Notes under the pieces: model-generated
Databases searched by the model: none
What the model saw: the letters and a program-made list of their open reading frames with translations, nothing else
What the model was told of the DNA's origin: nothing
Part shown: positions 26,801 through 35,730 of the stretch, piece after piece
Layout of the letters: every line of letters begins with the position of its first letter
Numbering within the stretch: position 1 is the stretch's first letter
DNA from: Mesorhizobium metallidurans STM 2683
GTDB lineage: Bacteria > Pseudomonadota > Alphaproteobacteria > Rhizobiales > Rhizobiaceae
Direction of reading: 5' to 3'
Length of the DNA stretch: 43,998 bases
Assembly: GCF_000350085.1 (NCBI RefSeq)
Contig: NZ_CAUM01000124.1
Coordinates: 1 to 43,998 of the forward strand
Made by a program: the position numbers and the translations under genes

Positions 26801-26829
26801 AAAAGGCCGGACAGTGTCCGGCCTTTTTG
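26801..26829. terminator. Bidirectional rho-independent terminator after fadL
   Basis: AAAAAGGCCGGAC and GTCCGGCCTTTTT form a perfect inverted repeat around a three-base loop. The A5 and T5 flanks make it usable on both strands. It lies 19 bases past the FadL-like stop and stops transcription before ilvD. Confidence 0.93.
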
Positions 26830-26847
26830 TCATTTGATTCTAAAAGC

Positions 26848-28119
26848 TTACCACTTCACCTTCAACGAAGTTGAGATCGCCGAAACAAGATCGTTACCAA
26901 AGTCAGCGGTATATTCCGTGCCATAGGTAACACCGTCGTCGCCAACAACTGGATGTATCGATCCGCTGGTTAGCACTCCGAGCGCGCCACCAAAACGCAC
27001 CTCGATATTTTGGGTCGGCGTATAGGCCACGCCTCCCGCTACAGTCCACGTATCGGTTTGGCCGCTCAGCCCAGTGGTCGTTCCCCGATCCCAGGTAAGT
27101 GTGGCCGCGCCGCTCCACTGATCATTGAACTTGTGACCGATGCCGCCTGAAACCGTCCAGCCATCTCTGTAAAGCAGGTCGAGCGAGGTGGCACGAACCG
27201 GACTGGTCGAGGTGCAGGCAGCCAAGCCCTTGGTCGCAGTCGGGCAGAAAGGAATGCTCTGCAATACGCTCCAGTTCATCCATTTGATAGATCCGAACGC
27301 AAGCCAGCCCGGCGCAATACCCGACTGAACCTTGAGTTCCAGCGAGTCAGGCACCTCGGACGAGCCATAGACGTCAGTTATGCGACCCAAGAGCGGGTTT
27401 GTGGGATCGACGACACTGGCGATTTGGCGCAGATCCACCGTTCCACTCAAATTGTCGATCTTGACCGCCGAGTTATAGACCAGGCTGGCGCGCAGCGCGA
27501 TGTCCGGAATCTCATAGGCAACACCGGCCCGCCATCCCCACCCATCTCCTTCGAGATCGAGGCGCCCTATGCCTGTACCAAGAAAGGCAGGAATAGGGGC
27601 GACCAATCGCGTTTTGAATCCCGAAACGTCCTCATGGAATACACCGCCAATGAAACGCAACTGACCTTTGCTAAGGTCGAATTTGTATGAGCACGTCGCG
27701 CCGAACGCTTCGCTTTCCACCTTGGTCTCTATATTGCTGTTGGCGCCCATCCAATTGGCGCCGGGATTGCTGTGCGCGCCGATTGGCTGCGAATAGTCCC
27801 CCAAGCAATCAACATTTCCCATACCGATCTTGATGCCGGCGCGAGGCACCCAATAATTCTCGGTATCGCGTGCTGTCGTAGAGCCACCGCCGATACCGTT
27901 CGAGCCGATACCGTCAGAAGGGTCGGTGTCCACGACATTCTTGAGGTCGCGCTGCGGCATCACATAGGTCCCGGAAACCTCGCCGGTGACCTGCGACGGA
28001 TCGAACAGAAGATCGATGTTGTAGCCGCCGCGCTCGAGGCCGCCGGCATGCACCGTCCCGATCAGAGCCAGCGAAAAGCACCCCGCCCCCAGCAGCGCTT
28101 TCAGACTCGATTTATTCAT
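26848..28119 (-). CDS. OmpP1/FadL/TodX family outer-membrane transporter
   Basis: The 423-residue protein starts at ATG 28119, six bases after GGGGAGG. A signal peptide ends VHAGG, followed by the FadL-type N-terminal GGLERGGYNIDLLFDPSQ hatch region. Later segments alternate as beta strands (WGWRAGVAYEIPDIALRASLVYNS, GWLAFGSIKWMNW, WTVAGGVAYTPTQNIEVRFGGA), and the protein ends in an aromatic-terminated strand, LKVKW. Family members take up long-chain fatty acids and other hydrophobic compounds. A LiuR-like site and a large dyad lie upstream, and a strong terminator follows. Confidence 0.87.
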   Translation of the reverse strand: MNKSSLKALLGAGCFSLALIGTVHAGGLERGGYNIDLLFDPSQVTGEVSGTYVMPQRDLKNVVDTDPSDGIGSNGIGGGSTTARDTENYWVPRAGIKIGMGNVDCLGDYSQPIGAHSNPGANWMGANSNIETKVESEAFGATCSYKFDLSKGQLRFIGGVFHEDVSGFKTRLVAPIPAFLGTGIGRLDLEGDGWGWRAGVAYEIPDIALRASLVYNSAVKIDNLSGTVDLRQIASVVDPTNPLLGRITDVYGSSEVPDSLELKVQSGIAPGWLAFGSIKWMNWSVLQSIPFCPTATKGLAACTSTSPVRATSLDLLYRDGWTVSGGIGHKFNDQWSGAATLTWDRGTTTGLSGQTDTWTVAGGVAYTPTQNIEVRFGGALGVLTSGSIHPVVGDDGVTYGTEYTADFGNDLVSAISTSLKVKW

Positions 28120-28345
28120 CAAATTCCTCCCCGAATATTAGTGCCTTAGAGCTAGAACCAATTCAGGTTAATGGTGCAACAACGAATTCCCGACGCGTAC
28201 ATGTACGCCTCGGTCGAATGCATTTTCGACAAAGTCCATGCATTCGCCACAGAAGTGGAAACCCGCCTTCTGGTCTCAAATCGACGAAAAAAATCAGAAA
28301 AAACCGCTCAAAATGACGCGAAAACAGCGTATTCAGGGCAAGTTG

Positions 28346-28377
28346 GCCCCATTGTTACATTATGGCAACAATGGGGC
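28346..28377. promoter_or_regulatory. Large perfect dyad upstream of the FadL-like gene
   Basis: GCCCCATTGTT (28346-28356) and AACAATGGGGC (28367-28377) are perfect 11-base inverted arms with a 10-base spacer. No T tract follows on the minus strand, so it is not a standard terminator for valS. The 10-base spacing also fits a dimeric operator. It lies in a 462-base gene-free stretch (28120-28581) that also holds an AT-rich segment and REP-like elements. Confidence 0.5.
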
Positions 28378-28383
28378 TAAAAT

Positions 28384-28399
28384 GTTCCGTTTACGTCAA
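28384..28399. promoter_or_regulatory. Imperfect LiuR-like site upstream of fadL-like gene
   Basis: GTTCCGTTTACGTCAA matches the palindrome at 559-574 at 13 of 16 positions, with an intact right half (TTTACGTCAA). Placement ahead of a fatty-acid-type porin would suit a regulator of acyl-CoA catabolism, but the distance to the start (about 265 bases) is large. Confidence 0.25.
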
Positions 28400-28441
28400 A
28401 ATTAACGCTGCGGAATGCCTGTTTTTGAGGCAGGAAGGCTA

Positions 28442-28545
28442 GCGCATGACCCCGAAAATCGGAATCGATTTTCGGAAAGGATCATGCGCAAAACAAAGGT
28501 GCTACAGCGCCCTTCGCGCGTCCAAACGGATGCGCGGCGCTGTAG
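28442..28545. repeat. Composite REP-like element (two palindromes)
   Basis: The first palindrome has outer arms GCGCATGA/TCATGCGC (28442-28449, 28482-28489) and a perfect inner stem CCGAAAATCG/CGATTTTCGG (28452-28461, 28466-28475). The second has CTACAGCGCC (28502-28511) and GGCGCTGTAG (28536-28545) with an inner near-palindrome GCGCGTCC/GGATGCGC. The first matches the element at 4892-4949 and the second resembles 32851-32889. It lies just downstream of valS. Confidence 0.8.
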
Positions 28546-28581
28546 GCTCGAAGCAGCTTTCGTGACACGCGAATCTACCAA

Positions 28582-31368
28582 TCAACTGGCATCGCGAACC
28601 CGTGCCAGCGCCACCGAAAGCTTCTCTTGCGCCTCGCGATATTCGGCAAGTTTTTCGCGCTCGGCCTCCACCACCTCTTCCGGCGCATTGGCGACGAATT
28701 TCTCGTTCGACAGCTTCTTGTGCAGGCGGGCGATCTCCTCGGTCACTTTGGCCAGTTCCTTCTGCAGCCGCGCCGCTTCGGCGGCGAGATCGATCAGGCT
28801 GCCGAGCGGCAGGCAGATGGTCGCCTCGTTGAGCACGATCTGGGCAGAGCCCTTGGGGGCTGCGTCCGCCAGTGAAATATCGCCGACCCGCGCCAATCGC
28901 TTGATGGCAGGGGCATGGCGATCGAGCCGCTGGCGTGTTTCCTCGCTGACGCCGATCAACACCAGTGGCGCGATTGCCGCCGGCGGCACGTTCATTTCCG
29001 AGCGCACTGAACGGATGCCTGAGACAAGATCGACCAGCCAGTTGATGTCGGCGGCCGCTGCCGCATCCTCGAAGTCGGGCGACGGCCATGCGGCATGGCA
29101 AAGCAGCGACGGCCGTTCCTGGCCCTCCTCGCCGGCCGTTTCAGCCCACAATTCTTCGGTCATGAACGGCATCATCGGATGCAGAAGCTTGTAGATCTCG
29201 TCGAGCACGAAGGCGACGCAAGCCCGGCTTTCAGCCTTGGCGGCCTCGTCAGTGCCCATGAAGACCGGCTTCAGCAGTTCCAGATACCAGTCACAGAACA
29301 GGTTCCAGACAAAGCGGTAGGCAGCACCCGCCGCCTCGTTGAAGCGGTAGGAGGTGATGCCATCCGTTATCTCCCGTGTCGCACGCGTCAGCTCCGTAAG
29401 GATCCAGCGGTTGACCGCCAGCTTGGCGTCATTCAGCCAGAAATCGTCATTTCTCGCGACCTCGTTCATCTCGGCAAAGCGCGTCGCGTTCCACAGCTTG
29501 GTGCCGAAATTCCGATAGCCGGCGATGCGGGCGGGATCGAGCTTCACGTCGCGCCCCTGCGCTGCCATCACGGTCAGCGTGAAGCGCAGCGCATCGGCGC
29601 CGTATTCGTCGATGAGGTCGAGCGGATCGACGACGTTGCCTTTCGACTTCGACATCTTCTGCCCGTTCTTGTCGCGCACCAGCGCGTGCATATAGACGGT
29701 ATGGAACGGCTCCTCGCCCATGAAATGCAGGCCCATCATCATCATGCGGGCGACCCAGAAGAAGATCAGGTCGAAGCCGGTCACCAGCACGTCGGTCTGG
29801 TAGTAGGTCTTGAGCTCGGGCGTCTGGTCCGGCCAGCCGAGCGTCGAGAATGGCCACAGCGCCGACGAGAACCAGGTGTCGAGCACGTCCTCGTCGCGGG
29901 TCAGGATCTCGCCCGGCTGGAAGTTCTCGAGCTTGTCCTCGACCCAGGCCTTCCATGGCCCTTCCAGCGCCAGGTAGTATTCGATCGCCGCTGCGAGTGC
30001 CTCTTCCTCAGTCTTCTCGACAAAGACGCGTCCGTCCGGCCCGTACCAGGCCGGGATCTGGTGGCCCCACCAGAGCTGGCGCGAAATGCACCAGGGTTCA
30101 ATGTTTTCCATCCACTGGAAGTACGTCTTCTCCCAGTTGCCAGGTATGATCTTGGTACGGCCTTCGCGCACCGAGGCAATCGCCGGCTTGGCCAGCTCCG
30201 CCGCGTTCGCATACCATTGTTCGGTCAGGAACGGTTCGATCGGCACGCCGCCGCGATCGCCATGCGGCACGGCGTGGCGATGCGGCTCGACCTTTTCGAG
30301 GAATCCGTTCGCCTCCATCAATTCGACGATCTTCTTGCGTGCAGCGAAACGGTCGAGCCCGTCGAGTTCGTCCCAGACCGCCTGCCGCTCCGGCGTCACT
30401 TCGAGACCGGCGAGAAAATCCTCATTGTCCCTCAGGGTCACCGCCGCCTCGACGGTGAGGATGTTGATCGCCGGCAGCTTGTGGCGCCTGCCGACCTCGA
30501 AGTCGTTGAAGTCATGCGCCGGCGTGATCTTGACCGCGCCCGAGCCCTTTTCCGGATCGGAGTACGCGTCCGCCACCACCGGGATCTTGCGGCCGACGAT
30601 CGGCAGCACGAGGTTCTTGCCGACCAGGTGCCGAAAACGCTCGTCGTCGGGGTGCACCGCAACGGCCGTGTCGCCCAGCATCGTCTCGGGGCGCGTCGTC
30701 GCCACCGTGATGAAGGTCTTCGGGTTTTCCGGATCGAAGGCCACGCCCCCGACCGGATAGCGGAAGTGCCACAGATTGCCGTTGACCTCCTGCTGCTCGA
30801 CCTCGAGATCGGAGATCGCGGTCAAGAGCTTCGGGTCCCAGTTCACAAGGCGCTTGTCCTTGTAGATCAGCCCTTCCTTGTAGAGCGTCACGAATACTTC
30901 GAGCACGGCCCTGGACAGGCCCTCGTCCATGGTGAAGCGCTCCCGGCTCCAGTCGGCCGAAGCGCCGAGCCGCTTCAACTGGTTGAGGATCGCGCCGCCG
31001 GATTCGGCTTTCCACTCCCAGACTTTCTCGATGAACTCTTCGCGCGTCAGGTCGCGGCGATGGATCTGTCTCTCCATGAGCTGACGCTCGACCACCATCT
31101 GCGTGGCGATGCCGGCATGGTCCATGCCGGGCTGCCACAGCACGTTCTTGCCGCGCATGCGCTCGAAGCGCACCAATATGTCCTGCAGCGTGTTGTTGAG
31201 CGCATGGCCCATGTGCAGCGAGCCGGTGACGTTCGGCGGCGGGATGACGATGGTGAAGGCTTCGGCCCCCTCCTCGGCCCCTGCGCCGGCACGAAACGCG
31301 TCGGCCTCTTCCCAGAGTTTGGCGATCTTCGGCTCGACAGTTTTGGCGTCGTAGGTTTTTTCAAGCAT
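28582..31368 (-). CDS. valS: Valine--tRNA ligase
   Basis: The 928-residue class I synthetase has the HIGH motif in PPPNVTGSLHMGHALNNTLQ, the editing domain (around TTRPETMLGDTAVAVHPDD) and KMSKS in GQKMSKSKGNVVDPLD. A C-terminal coiled coil (AAEAARLQKELAKVTEEIARL) is typical of ValRS. The length is normal. It lies downstream of popZ across 434 bases occupied largely by an inverted-repeat element. Confidence 0.97.
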   Translation of the reverse strand: MLEKTYDAKTVEPKIAKLWEEADAFRAGAGAEEGAEAFTIVIPPPNVTGSLHMGHALNNTLQDILVRFERMRGKNVLWQPGMDHAGIATQMVVERQLMERQIHRRDLTREEFIEKVWEWKAESGGAILNQLKRLGASADWSRERFTMDEGLSRAVLEVFVTLYKEGLIYKDKRLVNWDPKLLTAISDLEVEQQEVNGNLWHFRYPVGGVAFDPENPKTFITVATTRPETMLGDTAVAVHPDDERFRHLVGKNLVLPIVGRKIPVVADAYSDPEKGSGAVKITPAHDFNDFEVGRRHKLPAINILTVEAAVTLRDNEDFLAGLEVTPERQAVWDELDGLDRFAARKKIVELMEANGFLEKVEPHRHAVPHGDRGGVPIEPFLTEQWYANAAELAKPAIASVREGRTKIIPGNWEKTYFQWMENIEPWCISRQLWWGHQIPAWYGPDGRVFVEKTEEEALAAAIEYYLALEGPWKAWVEDKLENFQPGEILTRDEDVLDTWFSSALWPFSTLGWPDQTPELKTYYQTDVLVTGFDLIFFWVARMMMMGLHFMGEEPFHTVYMHALVRDKNGQKMSKSKGNVVDPLDLIDEYGADALRFTLTVMAAQGRDVKLDPARIAGYRNFGTKLWNATRFAEMNEVARNDDFWLNDAKLAVNRWILTELTRATREITDGITSYRFNEAAGAAYRFVWNLFCDWYLELLKPVFMGTDEAAKAESRACVAFVLDEIYKLLHPMMPFMTEELWAETAGEEGQERPSLLCHAAWPSPDFEDAAAAADINWLVDLVSGIRSVRSEMNVPPAAIAPLVLIGVSEETRQRLDRHAPAIKRLARVGDISLADAAPKGSAQIVLNEATICLPLGSLIDLAAEAARLQKELAKVTEEIARLHKKLSNEKFVANAPEEVVEAEREKLAEYREAQEKLSVALARVRDAS

Positions 31369-31533
31369 GGAAAGGCGTCCGAGCTGTCGGGATTTGTTGG
31401 GTTTGGTGTAAATCGGAAGGCAGTTGGCAAGTCAACCAGCCTCGGGCCGCAGATGGCCTGGCTGATAGATAGCGCCGGGATGGTTCGGTACAACTCGCGG
31501 AAGTGATCGCCGCAGGGTAATCGCTTCAGGTTT

Positions 31534-31742
31534 GCGCTGCCCCTCTGCCCTGCCCGTCCTCCGCAGCAACTGCGGAGGGTGGACCGGGCATTTCTCCCCG
31601 TATAGTGACGGGGAGAAAAAGCTTGCACTGAAGCTTTCGCCAATCGCGAACGCTGCAGAAAAGACGCCGAGGGTCGCGACAAGCCCATTCTCCCCGTCAC
31701 TACACGGGGAGAAGGTGCCGGCAGGCGGATGAGGGGCAGCGC
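31534..31742. mobile_element. MITE-like inverted-repeat element between popZ and valS
   Basis: The ends GCGCTGCCCCTC (31534-31545) and GAGGGGCAGCGC (31731-31742) are perfect 12-base terminal inverted repeats. Inside, two hairpins are inverted copies of each other: 31591-31618 (CTCCCCGT...ACGGGGAG) and 31688-31713. A further stem CCTCCGCA/TGCGGAGG lies at 31558-31578. There is no coding capacity and no obvious target duplication. Similar sequences are, from memory, abundant in Mesorhizobium intergenic regions. It fills the valS upstream region and could supply or alter transcript ends. The remaining bases of the 31369-31802 gap show nothing else. Confidence 0.75.
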
Positions 31743-31802
31743 CGACTTCGACACTCAACAAAACGCCGCCCAGAGGCAACGTTTGGCCCTGGTCCCTGAA
31801 AC

Positions 31803-32717
31803 TTACTGCGCGCCGCGCGCGACGCGCTCGATTTCCTCACGCACCAGCCGTTCGACCAGTGTCGGCAGATTGTTGTCCAGCCAATCCTGCAACATGGGCC
31901 GCAGCATCTCTTCGGCCATCTCGTCGAAGGTTTTCTTGCTGCGGTTGGCAAACGCATCGGAAAGCTCGCCGAAGGCAGCGGCAACCTGCCGGCCCGTATG
32001 CTCGGAAAGGATCGCGGGACGAGAGGTCAGTGCCTCGACTGCGGCCGGCGGCGCCGATACGCTTTGGGGCTGGATGTCCTCGAAAGCAGGTTCGGCCGCC
32101 GCCGCGTCCTCGAAAACCTCGACCTTCGGTCCGGCGTCCGGCGTCCGGCGCAGCTCGGATTTGTCCGGGGCGGCAGCCTTGTCCGTCTTGGCCGCGGTCT
32201 CGCCGACTGCGGCGATCTCCCGTCGCCAATCGGCAACGACGGCCGTCTCCGCAACCGTTGCAGCCGCAGGCGCATCCGGCCTGGTGGCCGGGGCCGGCTC
32301 GGCGGTAACCCTGGCGCTCATCTGTGCAAGCGTTACCGGCGCTTTGACCGGAGCCGGATCGGATCGCACTGGCGGCTCCACGCGTGCGATGACGGGGGCG
32401 GCCTGTATCTCCGCCCGCGTGGCCGGCCTCCTGGCATCCAGTCCTGGACGCAATTCAGCGCGAAAAGCATCCACTTCAGGTGCCGCCTCGGCTACCTCCG
32501 GTTGAGTCTTGCCTACCGCCGGCTGCGCCCCGCGTGCCTCCGATGGCGCCATGCCTGCCGCCGATGCCGACAGGGGAACAGACGCCAAATCCTGAAGCAG
32601 GTCATCCGCTTCGCCCGGCTGCTTGCGGCCGGTGTCGCTGTCCTCGATGATCCTTCTGATGGAAGCCAGTATTTCTTCCATGGAAGGTTCGCGCTGCACG
32701 CTGCTTGCCGTCGCCAT
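31803..32717 (-). CDS. popZ: Polar organizing protein PopZ (DUF2497)
   Basis: The 304-residue protein starts at ATG 32717 after GGCGGA; GTG 32723 is an alternative. The N terminus REPSMEEILASIRRIIEDSD and C terminus FDEMAEEMLRPMLQDWLDNN...LVERLVREEIERVARG are the two conserved PopZ ends: the client-binding helix and the oligomerisation helices. The middle is a long Pro/Ala/acidic linker. It forms a polar matrix anchoring centromeres and cell-cycle regulators. It is longer than Caulobacter PopZ (177 residues) because of the linker. It lies between tolC and valS. Confidence 0.92.
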   Translation of the reverse strand: MATASSVQREPSMEEILASIRRIIEDSDTGRKQPGEADDLLQDLASVPLSASAAGMAPSEARGAQPAVGKTQPEVAEAAPEVDAFRAELRPGLDARRPATRAEIQAAPVIARVEPPVRSDPAPVKAPVTLAQMSARVTAEPAPATRPDAPAAATVAETAVVADWRREIAAVGETAAKTDKAAAPDKSELRRTPDAGPKVEVFEDAAAAEPAFEDIQPQSVSAPPAAVEALTSRPAILSEHTGRQVAAAFGELSDAFANRSKKTFDEMAEEMLRPMLQDWLDNNLPTLVERLVREEIERVARGAQ

Positions 32718-32850
32718 CGTCACATCCGCCGCCCTTGTGACACGTTGCAGATTTCCACCCGATCAAACCGAATGCGAATCATGCCGACAGCGTAACCCAC
32801 GGATCGCCTTGCGAGAATCCCCAATCTGACGGCGTTTTGGATTTCAACAG

Positions 32851-32889
32851 ATTAGAGCCCGCGCGTCCTTCCGACACGCGGGCTCTAAT
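32851..32889. repeat. 13-bp stem palindrome, REP-like, between tolC and popZ
   Basis: ATTAGAGCCCGCG (32851-32863) and CGCGGGCTCTAAT (32877-32889) are perfect arms with a 13-base loop. The TTAGAGC/GCTCTAA ends match the element at 4892-4949, and the GCGCGTCC core matches the second half of 28442-28545. No T tract follows, but it may still end the tolC transcript. Confidence 0.65.
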
Positions 32890-32957
32890 GCCTTGATATG
32901 CAAGTAATATGAATCAACCGGCTTTGCAGCCGTGGGCAGATTTAAGCCGCTGGCAAA

Positions 32958-34346
32958 TCAGCGACCATCCGGCGTGCGCAGGCCGATCCACTTGTCCTTG
33001 ACGGCATTGTAATGCTCTTCCGGCCGGTATTTCGTCACCTGAAGGGCGAGACGCTCGGTCGACAGGCGACCGATCGCCGAGAGGATGGCATAGCTGGCCA
33101 CCACCACGTCGCGCTCGGAACTGGCCTGGTTGATCTTGGCGGTAATGACAGTGGCCTGCGCGTTGAGGACGTCGAGCGTGGTGCGCTGGCCGACATTGCG
33201 TTCCTCGATGACGCCGTTCAGCGCCAGTTGCGCGGCGTCGATCACCTTCCGGTTGGCAGCGACGCTTTGCTGCGCGGCCGTGTATTGCGACCAGGCCGAG
33301 GCCACGGCCTGACGGACCTGGTCGCGGTTCACATCGACCTCGATCCGCGCCTGGCTGAGCGATTCCTTGTTCTGGCGCACAATCGCCGAGGTACGGCCAC
33401 CCGAATAGATCGGTATGGTGAGCGTGGCGCCGACGCTGGCCGAATTGGTCGTGCCATCCTGCGTGGCGAAGGCGCCAGGCACGGTGTTGCGATAGGCGCT
33501 TGAAACACCGGCGGAAGCGGAAAGCTGCGGCAGCAACGCGCCCTCGGCCGATTTCACCGAAAATGCCGCAGCGTCGACGAGATGCTGGGTAGCAAGGATG
33601 GCCGGATGCTCGTTCGCCGCAATCCCGATCGCGGCCTCAAGGCTCCGGGGCAAGAGCTTCGACACTGGCGAAGCGCCCCTAAGCTTGCCGGGCTCGTCGC
33701 CGACGATCTGGTGATAGGTCGCGGCACTTGCCAGCGCCTGTGCGCGGGCGGCGGCCAGTTGTGCCACGGCCGAGGCGCGTGAGGCGTCGGCCTGCGCCAC
33801 GTCGGTGCGGGTGCCCTCGCCGACCTCGAAGCGCGAGCGCGCCGCGCGTGCCTGCTCGGTCAGGAATTGCAGATTCTGTTCGGTCAGCACCGCAATCTGG
33901 CGGTCGCGAATGACGTCCATATAGGCGCTTGCCGCGTTGAACAGGATGTTCTCTTCGGTGTTGCGCAGGGTCTCGACCGAGGCGCGGACCTGAGCTTCGG
34001 CGGCGGCGACATTGTTCCTGGTCTGAAAGCCGTCGAACAGGGTTTGGTCGATCTGGATGCCGAAGTTGCCCGTGGTCAAGGCCACGCTTCGGTTCGAGCC
34101 GTTAAGATGGCTGCTGGAGTAATCGATGCTCGCGGAACCATTGATGGTCGGACGCCAGCCCGACTTGGCGATGGCGACGCTCTCGTCGGTGACGCGGACG
34201 CCGGCGCGGGCCGAATTCAGTTGCGAATTGTTCTGATAGGCCTTTGAAAGCGCGCCGGTGATGGTTTCCGCCGAGGCGGCCAGCGGAGAAAGCGCGGTCG
34301 CGGAAACAAGGACGGCGGCAAAAAGGCTCTTGCGTACAGACGGCAC
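32958..34346 (-). CDS. tolC: TolC family outer-membrane efflux protein
   Basis: The 462-residue protein has an N-terminal signal peptide ending PLAASAETITGALSKAYQNN. GTG 34346 is chosen because AGGGA lies seven bases upstream; ATGs at 34361 and 34385 would extend it. The two TolC repeats are visible, the first around NTEENILFNAASAYMDVIRDRQIAVLTEQN and the second around VNRDQVRQAVASAWSQYTAAQQS and RNVGQRTTLDVLNAQATV. It forms the trimeric exit duct for efflux pumps and type I secretion. Inner-membrane partners are not in the window. A PCMT-family gene lies directly upstream on the same strand. Confidence 0.93.
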   Translation of the reverse strand: MPSVRKSLFAAVLVSATALSPLAASAETITGALSKAYQNNSQLNSARAGVRVTDESVAIAKSGWRPTINGSASIDYSSSHLNGSNRSVALTTGNFGIQIDQTLFDGFQTRNNVAAAEAQVRASVETLRNTEENILFNAASAYMDVIRDRQIAVLTEQNLQFLTEQARAARSRFEVGEGTRTDVAQADASRASAVAQLAAARAQALASAATYHQIVGDEPGKLRGASPVSKLLPRSLEAAIGIAANEHPAILATQHLVDAAAFSVKSAEGALLPQLSASAGVSSAYRNTVPGAFATQDGTTNSASVGATLTIPIYSGGRTSAIVRQNKESLSQARIEVDVNRDQVRQAVASAWSQYTAAQQSVAANRKVIDAAQLALNGVIEERNVGQRTTLDVLNAQATVITAKINQASSERDVVVASYAILSAIGRLSTERLALQVTKYRPEEHYNAVKDKWIGLRTPDGR

Positions 34347-34531
34347 GTTATATTCCCTCATTCGTTTTGCACGGGAACCGCGCAACGCCAGCCTATCTTC
34401 TTGATCAGCCGGCGCCGCGTTTTCATCGTTCCCCCGCTGATAGCCCCCAGAATTGCCCGGTTATGCCGATCAACAACGATTGTTCAAACGCAAGCGAACA
34501 TGACAGCGCCTTTGCTGCAAGGCAAAACCGC

Positions 34532-35200
34532 TCAGAATTCAAATGCATGGATGCGTTCAAATCCCGGTAGTGGCTTAATTGCCGCATTAAATGCGCGTCT
34601 TCCGGTTACACCCCCCCCAGTTCTCAGAAATAAACGGGCCACGCCCGAATTTCCCTGCCCCTCGACCGCCACAAGACGTCCGCCCTCCGCAAGCTGGTCA
34701 AGCAGCGGCGCCGGAACCTTGCCGACGCTGCCGCCGATGAAGATGACATCGTATGGCGCCGCCGCGGCATGGCCTTCCGGCAGCGATCCCTTGACCACGG
34801 TGACATTGTCGCAGCCCAGCGTCGAAAGCGTCGACATGGCGGCCTCGGCCAGCATCGAATCGCTTTCCAGCGCAACGACGGACTTTGCCAGCCGCGACAG
34901 GATTGCCGACGCGTAGCCGGTGCCGCAGCCGACATCGAGCACCGAATCACCGGGGGTGATCTCGGCCAGTTGCATCAGCTTGGCCAGCGGCGAAGGCTCC
35001 ATGAGATAGCGCGGACCATCCGCTCCATCGGCAATGCGGATGTCCTCGTCGATATAGGCAAGAGCGCTTTGGCCGGGGGCGACAAAGGCCTCGCGCGGCA
35101 CGGAAAGCATCGCATCGATGAGCGGCGCGCTGGTCACGTCGGTGGTGCGGATCTGGCCATCGACCATCTTTACCCGGCGTTCGGCAAAATCAGCGCTCAT
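34532..35200 (-). CDS. PCMT-family methyltransferase (second copy)
   Basis: The 222-residue protein starts at MSADFAERRVKMVDGQIRTTDV (ATG 35200); the open frame further upstream runs through tRNA-Cys and is not coding. It has the PCMT-family fold with motif I VLDVGCGTGYASAILSRLA and an ALAYIDEDIRIADGADGPRYLMEPSP substrate region. It is clearly diverged from the Pcm at 7731-8393. It lies upstream of tolC, an arrangement that recurs in Rhizobiales as far as I recall. The true substrate is unknown. Confidence 0.88.
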   Translation of the reverse strand: MSADFAERRVKMVDGQIRTTDVTSAPLIDAMLSVPREAFVAPGQSALAYIDEDIRIADGADGPRYLMEPSPLAKLMQLAEITPGDSVLDVGCGTGYASAILSRLAKSVVALESDSMLAEAAMSTLSTLGCDNVTVVKGSLPEGHAAAAPYDVIFIGGSVGKVPAPLLDQLAEGGRLVAVEGQGNSGVARLFLRTGGGVTGRRAFNAAIKPLPGFERIHAFEF

Positions 35201-35316
35201 TTTCCTACCAATCCGCCCAAACTCAATCCGCCCAGACTTAGTCCGTTTGCCGCGCCAGCGGCTCATTTCGATCGGAACCCTGGCCCTCGACGCTGGCGCG
35301 CGGGGGCTGGGGCGCC

Positions 35317-35390
35317 TGGAGGCCTCGCCCGGAATCGAACCGGGGTGCAAGGATTTGCAGTCCTCTGCGTAACCACTCCGCCACGAGGCC
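35317..35390 (-). tRNA. tRNA-Cys (anticodon GCA)
   Basis: The minus-strand sequence folds as a cloverleaf. The seven-pair acceptor stem GGCCTCG/CGAGGCC has discriminator T and encoded CCA. A D arm (GCGGAGTGGTTACGC) is followed by the anticodon loop CTGCAAA with GCA and a T arm containing GGTTCGATTCC. The 74-base length and U discriminator are typical of tRNA-Cys. Confidence 0.97.
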
Positions 35391-35730
35391 TCATTGCTTC
35401 CGGCGTTCCACCCGGTTCCAATAGGTTGCGGCGAAAATGGCGTCAAGCGGCCATGGTGCATTCCGGACGGTTTCCCCTCGGCATCGTGCCGTGTCTCAAT
35501 ATGCCATGTGTCGAATCGTCGATACGCATATTGCGATTAGTATATTAGTCAATTGTTAAACACCAAATATGGCGAAGGGAAGCCCTGAACCTGAACCGCG
35601 CGTCAGGCGGACAGGCTGGCCACTCTCAAGGGGATTTGCGAGGACTTGGAGCAACGCTCAGCGCATCGCCCGATAGGTCGAGCGAGCTTTGCCCAAAATT
35701 TTTGGGGGCTGCCGATTTCGGCGCGAATCC

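Noticed and set aside
29095..31506. An 803-codon open frame on the plus strand
   Set aside because: It is the complement of valS, which has all class I synthetase motifs; high GC leaves long antisense frames open.
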